From: Ptychodera flava
Taxonomy: Eukaryota > Hemichordata > Enteropneusta > Ptychoderidae
NCBI RefSeq assembly: GCF_041260155.1
Contig: NC_091941.1
Coordinates: 39,380,747 to 39,444,746 of the forward strand
Direction: 5' to 3'
DNA length: 64,000 nucleotides
Shown: positions 60,801 to 64,000 of the stretch, in pieces
Position numbering within the stretch: position 1 is the first letter of the stretch
How the letters are laid out: each line of letters opens with the position of its first letter
The notes under the pieces: model-generated
Databases searched by the model: none
The model's input: the letters and a program-made list of their open reading frames with translations, nothing else
What the model was told of the DNA's origin: nothing
Program-made: the position numbers and the translations under genes

Positions 60801-62526
60801 GAAATCTACCCTCTGAAGAGATATGAACTTTTACTGTATTAGGAAACCATTCCTTTCAGAAACATTTCACATGTAAATTAAAATTTTAACGGCCATTTAG
60901 ATTTTCCGCCATTTTCAAAAATTGGTAATATTAAAAAGGAATCAGAACATACAATGTCATAGTTGAAAACATTCACCCTTATGTATTACAATTTGGACTA
61001 CTCTGTGCAGTTTATATGAAGATTTCAGTGCAGATATGCATAGTATCAAGGTTTTAGCTTTTCTGCATGGGGCTGTAATTTAATGTTTGGGCGAACATTT
61101 AATCGCAGTGTAATCTTTATCTTGTTCAAAATTGCATATATAGCCCCGGCAGGGAGTTATAAGTGTGTACACAGACCTAAATGACTACATTGTCACCAAC
61201 TTATTTTAGTTTGAAAGTAAAGTCATAAAAATAATGCTAAAAGATAAAGCTAGTGGGGCTTAAGATTGGGAACACACTTTGTGTTTCATCAAATGTAAAT
61301 ACAACATACTAACAACAAACTTTAAGTTTATCAATGAATGAACAAGAACAACAACAATAAAGTCCAGGTTTCTCCTTCCAGAGGTATAAAAACTATCTCA
61401 ACTGTCCTGGTGGTTGTAATAACTCAGTTCACACTACTCCATTCAGGCGGACTACACGTGCACCAGAAATGTAGCAAAATACAATTATAAATTCCGAGTA
61501 TAACCATATAGACAGTAGAGAAACTACCGTCTATGGTGCAACAGAGGCCAACAGCCTGCATTGTTTACACTAACTAGGCCAGGTGCAGCTCTGCACCGTG
61601 TTAAAACAACTCCCTCCGCTGGCTTCAAAACGAAAGTGTGCATTTCTGCTCTATTTTTTCAAAATATTCATTCCCCTGGCAATTTTTACCTTAAATCGAT
61701 TTGTAGGATAGAAACTTTTTCAGGTCAAAACCCCCCCACCCCCAAACTAAAAGAATTAAGTTTTTTATCCTTCATTGAACTTTTGACGTCGCCCTTTAAT
61801 AAAACCGAGTGAAACCTCTGAAAGCGTTGTCCTGTTTGATATCAGTCCAAATTCGAAGATTTAAATCAGCCACAGAGTGGATCTCTTCGAAATAACTTTG
61901 CCCAGGTGTGTGACGTACCTTCACCTAAAATGTAACCCTGCTTCGGTTACTTGCCAGGTTGCTAGGGAAATGCATGTATGGCATCATACACCAATGACAT
62001 TCTTAAGTATGCTTATTGCATAGTATTTAAAGTGAAGCAAATCGAAACAGTCGGCTGAAAAATTTATGCAGATGTGCTTAAAATGTTTAAAAGATACTGT
62101 GCACATAGCTTGTTTAATTTTGCTTTATGAATATTTGGTATATAGGTCTACCTTTTGCTCGTCACATATATCGGACAATAGTTCGGCATTTTCATCTTTC
62201 TGTCGAACAGACCGTATGGCAACACGTTGTGCCCTTGGACGTATTCCTTTGTCGGAGTTCTTTCTTTTCAGACTGTCAATGATATTTTTCAACCTGACAT
62301 TGCGTCTGAGAGCATCGATTCCTTGGTCCCCGACGTTTACAGTTTCTCTACACTCGGGACAATTAAATCCATTACCGTCTCCTGTCCGAAGAAGGTTCTC
62401 AGCGCATTGGCGACATAAGTCGTGTTCACAGGGCAGTTTACGAGGATCTTGAAATATTTCGAGGCATACGGGGCATGTGAGTTCCCCGGATAGGTGGTGA
62501 TCCAGACTCCGTTCACCGGACGCCAT
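57894..62526 (-). CDS. TRIM-like RING/coiled-coil/PRY-SPRY protein B
   Basis: Exons on the minus strand: 62526-62152, 60362-60267 (96 nt), 59970-59737 (234 nt), 59448-59426 (23 nt), 59072-58858, 58468-57894. They keep frame and give 505 residues. The C3HC4 RING uses C18, C21, C33, H35, C38, C41, C56 and C59, then LRRNVRLKNIIDSL. No B-box is present. The coiled coil spans about 126-245. The PRY motif FSLDPDTAHRDLKLTNKNLT opens the last exon, followed by a SPRY with YGGICYWEATVKDCVQYRVG and GVYLDLNNKVLAFYDPP to the end. SPRY domains bind partner proteins and choose the target, so this is probably a substrate-selecting E3 ligase. Exon sizes and phases equal those of the neighbour at 52279-55804, a clear tandem duplicate. 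Intron 1 carries nested transposons. Confidence 0.88.
58549..58668. repeat. (TTTA)n/(TTTG)n microsatellite in TRIM-like B intron 5
   Basis: TTTA units followed by TTTG units. On the transcribed strand the first part gives repeated AATAAA hexamers upstream of the SPRY exon. Confidence 0.9.
59245..59400. repeat. 30-bp minisatellite in TRIM-like B intron 4
   Basis: About 5.2 identical units of ATTGTCATTACCACCACTAG then TTGCACTATC, right next to the 23-nt micro-exon at 59426. Units are identical, so the array is young or recently homogenised. Confidence 0.95.
60553..61793. mobile_element. 1.24-kb TIR element with 14-bp target duplication, TRIM-like B intron 1
   Basis: Ends GGCGACGTCAAAAGTTCAAT and its inverse extend about 45 bp (AGGATAAAAAACTTAATTC shared). 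CTTTAATAAAACCG occurs directly on both sides (60539-60552 and 61794-61807). The left end has two extra G. A second element sits inside (60736-61259). No transposase frame. A 14-bp duplication is longer than in most common TIR superfamilies. Confidence 0.75.
60736..61259. mobile_element. Nested TTAA-flanked MITE
   Basis: TTAA at 60732-60735 and 61260-61263. Ends AGCCCCACTAGCTGTAAC and AAAGCTAGTGGGGC, inverted repeats. It is inserted in the 60553-61793 element, so it is the younger of the two. Confidence 0.65.
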
Positions 62527-62686
62527 GTTTTCGTTAGAGTCCGTTCACACAGTGTGGTGACATATAATTGCAACAAACGTTTACCTTATGTGACCTGCTC
62601 AGGTGAGTATACCGTGGTCCATTGCGTGTGTAAACATGTCATGCGGCTTCATCACACTCTATAGAAAACGGTTGAATTACAAGTAC
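62527..62686. promoter_or_regulatory. Probable promoter/5' region of TRIM-like B
   Basis: The start codon of gene B lies in AACATGGCG, a YY1-like context. No TATA box is seen. The region is squeezed between gene B and the possible exon at 62687-62757. Confidence 0.3.
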
Positions 62687-62757
62687 CTAGGATCTGGCAT
62701 CTCTTTCATGTCGTTTTCGGTCGCCGTTACGTTTTTCCTCTTTGTCAGACTTTGAGC
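62687..62757 (-). CDS. Possible terminal coding exon of an upstream gene (partial)
   Basis: On the minus strand a pyrimidine-rich tract and acceptor (CCTTTTGTCATTAACTAG) precede a frame SKSDKEEKRNGDRKRHERDA ending ...RS and stop. The highly charged KR/DE composition resembles C-termini of nuclear RNA-binding proteins. The rest of such a gene would lie beyond position 64000, across the transposon copy. No poly(A) signal is seen. Chance is a real alternative for so short a frame. Confidence 0.25.
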
Positions 62758-62856
62758 CTAGTTAATGACAAAAGGATGCAAACAACAGAAATACAAGTCT
62801 TGTAATTTGACTTACCGTACAAAGTGTACTGTGAGTAGGCGTATAGCGTTACTTTG

Positions 62857-64000
62857 TCAGTGTGTTTTTGAATTACAACAACACCGTGTCACACTCGTAC
62901 CAGCCACGGTTTTCATCATTCAGTGGGGCGCGTAACTTTAGGCCTATATCAACATATATTTTGGCGCGCCCTGGGCGCCTAGCTTTATACATATCAGAGA
63001 TATCTGGATGTTTGCAAATCGAAAGTCTATTATGCAAAGCATCATACCAGCCATAAACTGCTTCATTCAGTCGCAGTTTTCGACTCACCCTTCGGGTACA
63101 TATATAGCTTTAATATATCAGAGAATATATCAGAGATATCTGGATGATTAGCAAATGAAAGTCTATTTTAAAAAGTGTACCAATCTGCAGTTCATATGAA
63201 AAGCCTGACAAATTCCTGATACTTTTCTGTTTTCTCTATGAAAATTCAGTATTAGAAAGCAACATGCACTTATATTTCACAATACATTTGATACAGTGAC
63301 ATATTTTAGAAAGAGAAAAATGACAAAATATTTTTCGTTCTCATTGATGCAACTATTTTCCTTTGTGCCACATGTTTTCAATAAAAAGTTTTTTTCATGA
63401 CTAAAATGATATTTAACAAAACGCATTTTTTGTCATTATACGATTGGAAGTAATTTGGGATAATTGGATCTTCATATTTTTCAAATTTCTCAAAAGTGTT
63501 AGCTGCTCTAATAGCTGAATGTTGCAATATTACAAATTACTCATAAAAAGAAAAGCAGATAAGCTTACATTTGAAGATCAAACAAACATTACTTCACCAT
63601 CCAGTTATCCCAAATGAGTTCTAATCGTGTTGGTCTCAACGTTAAAAGAAAAGGTCCTCCCAGACACTGCGCACATCAGATTTGGCTACAACTTATAAAA
63701 ATAGCTCTCCATGGCTTCTCAGGAGATGTAATTGGATGGCTGGCAAGTCTAAACACCCATCAAACTTTACTGTTGTTCTCTAGATCTTCTTGATATTAAT
63801 GATTGACATCCATTTTTATGTACAGCAGTTCTGAACATCTGGCTATGCACAGAAAGTGGACAGTGTGATATATATTTACAGTTCATTCATGATACTGTAC
63901 TCAAACTTTAAAATTGAAAATGTGATAATCCTATCTTACAGTGTTTTTGTTATTGTTGTTGTTGTTTTCTTTGTTTGTTCCTTTGACCTGGTGATTTACT
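62857..64000 (-). mobile_element. Partial inverted copy of the 4882-6244 element, cut by the window edge
   Basis: Blocks match the first copy in reverse order: TCAGTGTGTTTTTGAATT (62857), GGCGCGCCCTGGGCGCC hairpin motif, TATCAGAGATATCTGGATG, CATATGAAAAGCCTGACAAA, GCAACATGCAC, GGAGATGTAATTGGATGGCT, and GATATTAATGATTGACATCC. The inverted-repeat end (GGGACTGGTCAG) is missing at the left, so this copy is truncated there or rearranged. It continues past the window. Confidence 0.75.

Overview
The window looks like chromosomal DNA from a marine invertebrate deuterostome. It is AT-rich, has genes with many long GT-AG introns, and is full of short inverted-repeat transposons and minisatellites. The gene content fits this: a branched-chain ketoacid dehydrogenase gene with nine exons, two TRIM-type genes with the 96/234/23-nt exon series seen in animal TRIM genes, and a zinc-finger gene ending in an Ikaros/Hunchback-like finger pair. 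A hemichordate or amphioxus is my best guess. The species is not determined by anything I can see, and there are no bacterial-type operons.

Layout. 1-15.9 kb holds no host gene I can support. It is a patchwork of mobile DNA: a 1.9-kb inverted-repeat element with TTA target duplications (19-1923), a LINE reverse-transcriptase remnant split by a 1.36-kb inverted-repeat element (4690-6600), several small hairpin MITEs, a hairpin-headed element built of 150-bp modules (10758-12425), and a PIF/Harbinger-derived element with a decayed transposase exon (about 14310-15055). 16.0-21.4 kb, plus strand, is a five-exon gene for an 826-residue putative transcription factor. 21.4-31.8 kb is intergenic and repeat-rich, with a 109-bp minisatellite and a second copy of the TTA element in the opposite orientation (29417-31377). 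31.86-45.77 kb, plus strand, is BCKDHA, complete over nine exons, with at least six repeats or mobile elements in its introns. 45.8-52.2 kb is intergenic, with an 81-bp minisatellite and a 326-bp near-perfect hairpin element. 52.3-62.5 kb, minus strand, holds two tandem TRIM-like genes, both RING plus coiled coil without a B-box. The downstream one has a Ser/Thr/Pro-rich tail and the upstream one a PRY-SPRY domain. The right edge (from about 62857) is a partial inverted copy of the element at 4882-6244.

The genes do not form one pathway. BCKDHA is the mitochondrial E1-alpha subunit of branched-chain amino acid breakdown. The zinc-finger gene is probably a DNA-binding regulator. The two TRIM-like genes are probably E3 ubiquitin ligases from a local duplication. 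The least ordinary items are the RFX-like/Ikaros-like domain combination, the B-box-less TRIM pair with unlike C-termini, and the number of mobile elements with readable target-site duplications (TTA/TAA, TTAA, 6 bp, 10 bp, 14 bp). All exon calls come from reading frames, splice motifs and phase arithmetic by eye. No database search was possible.
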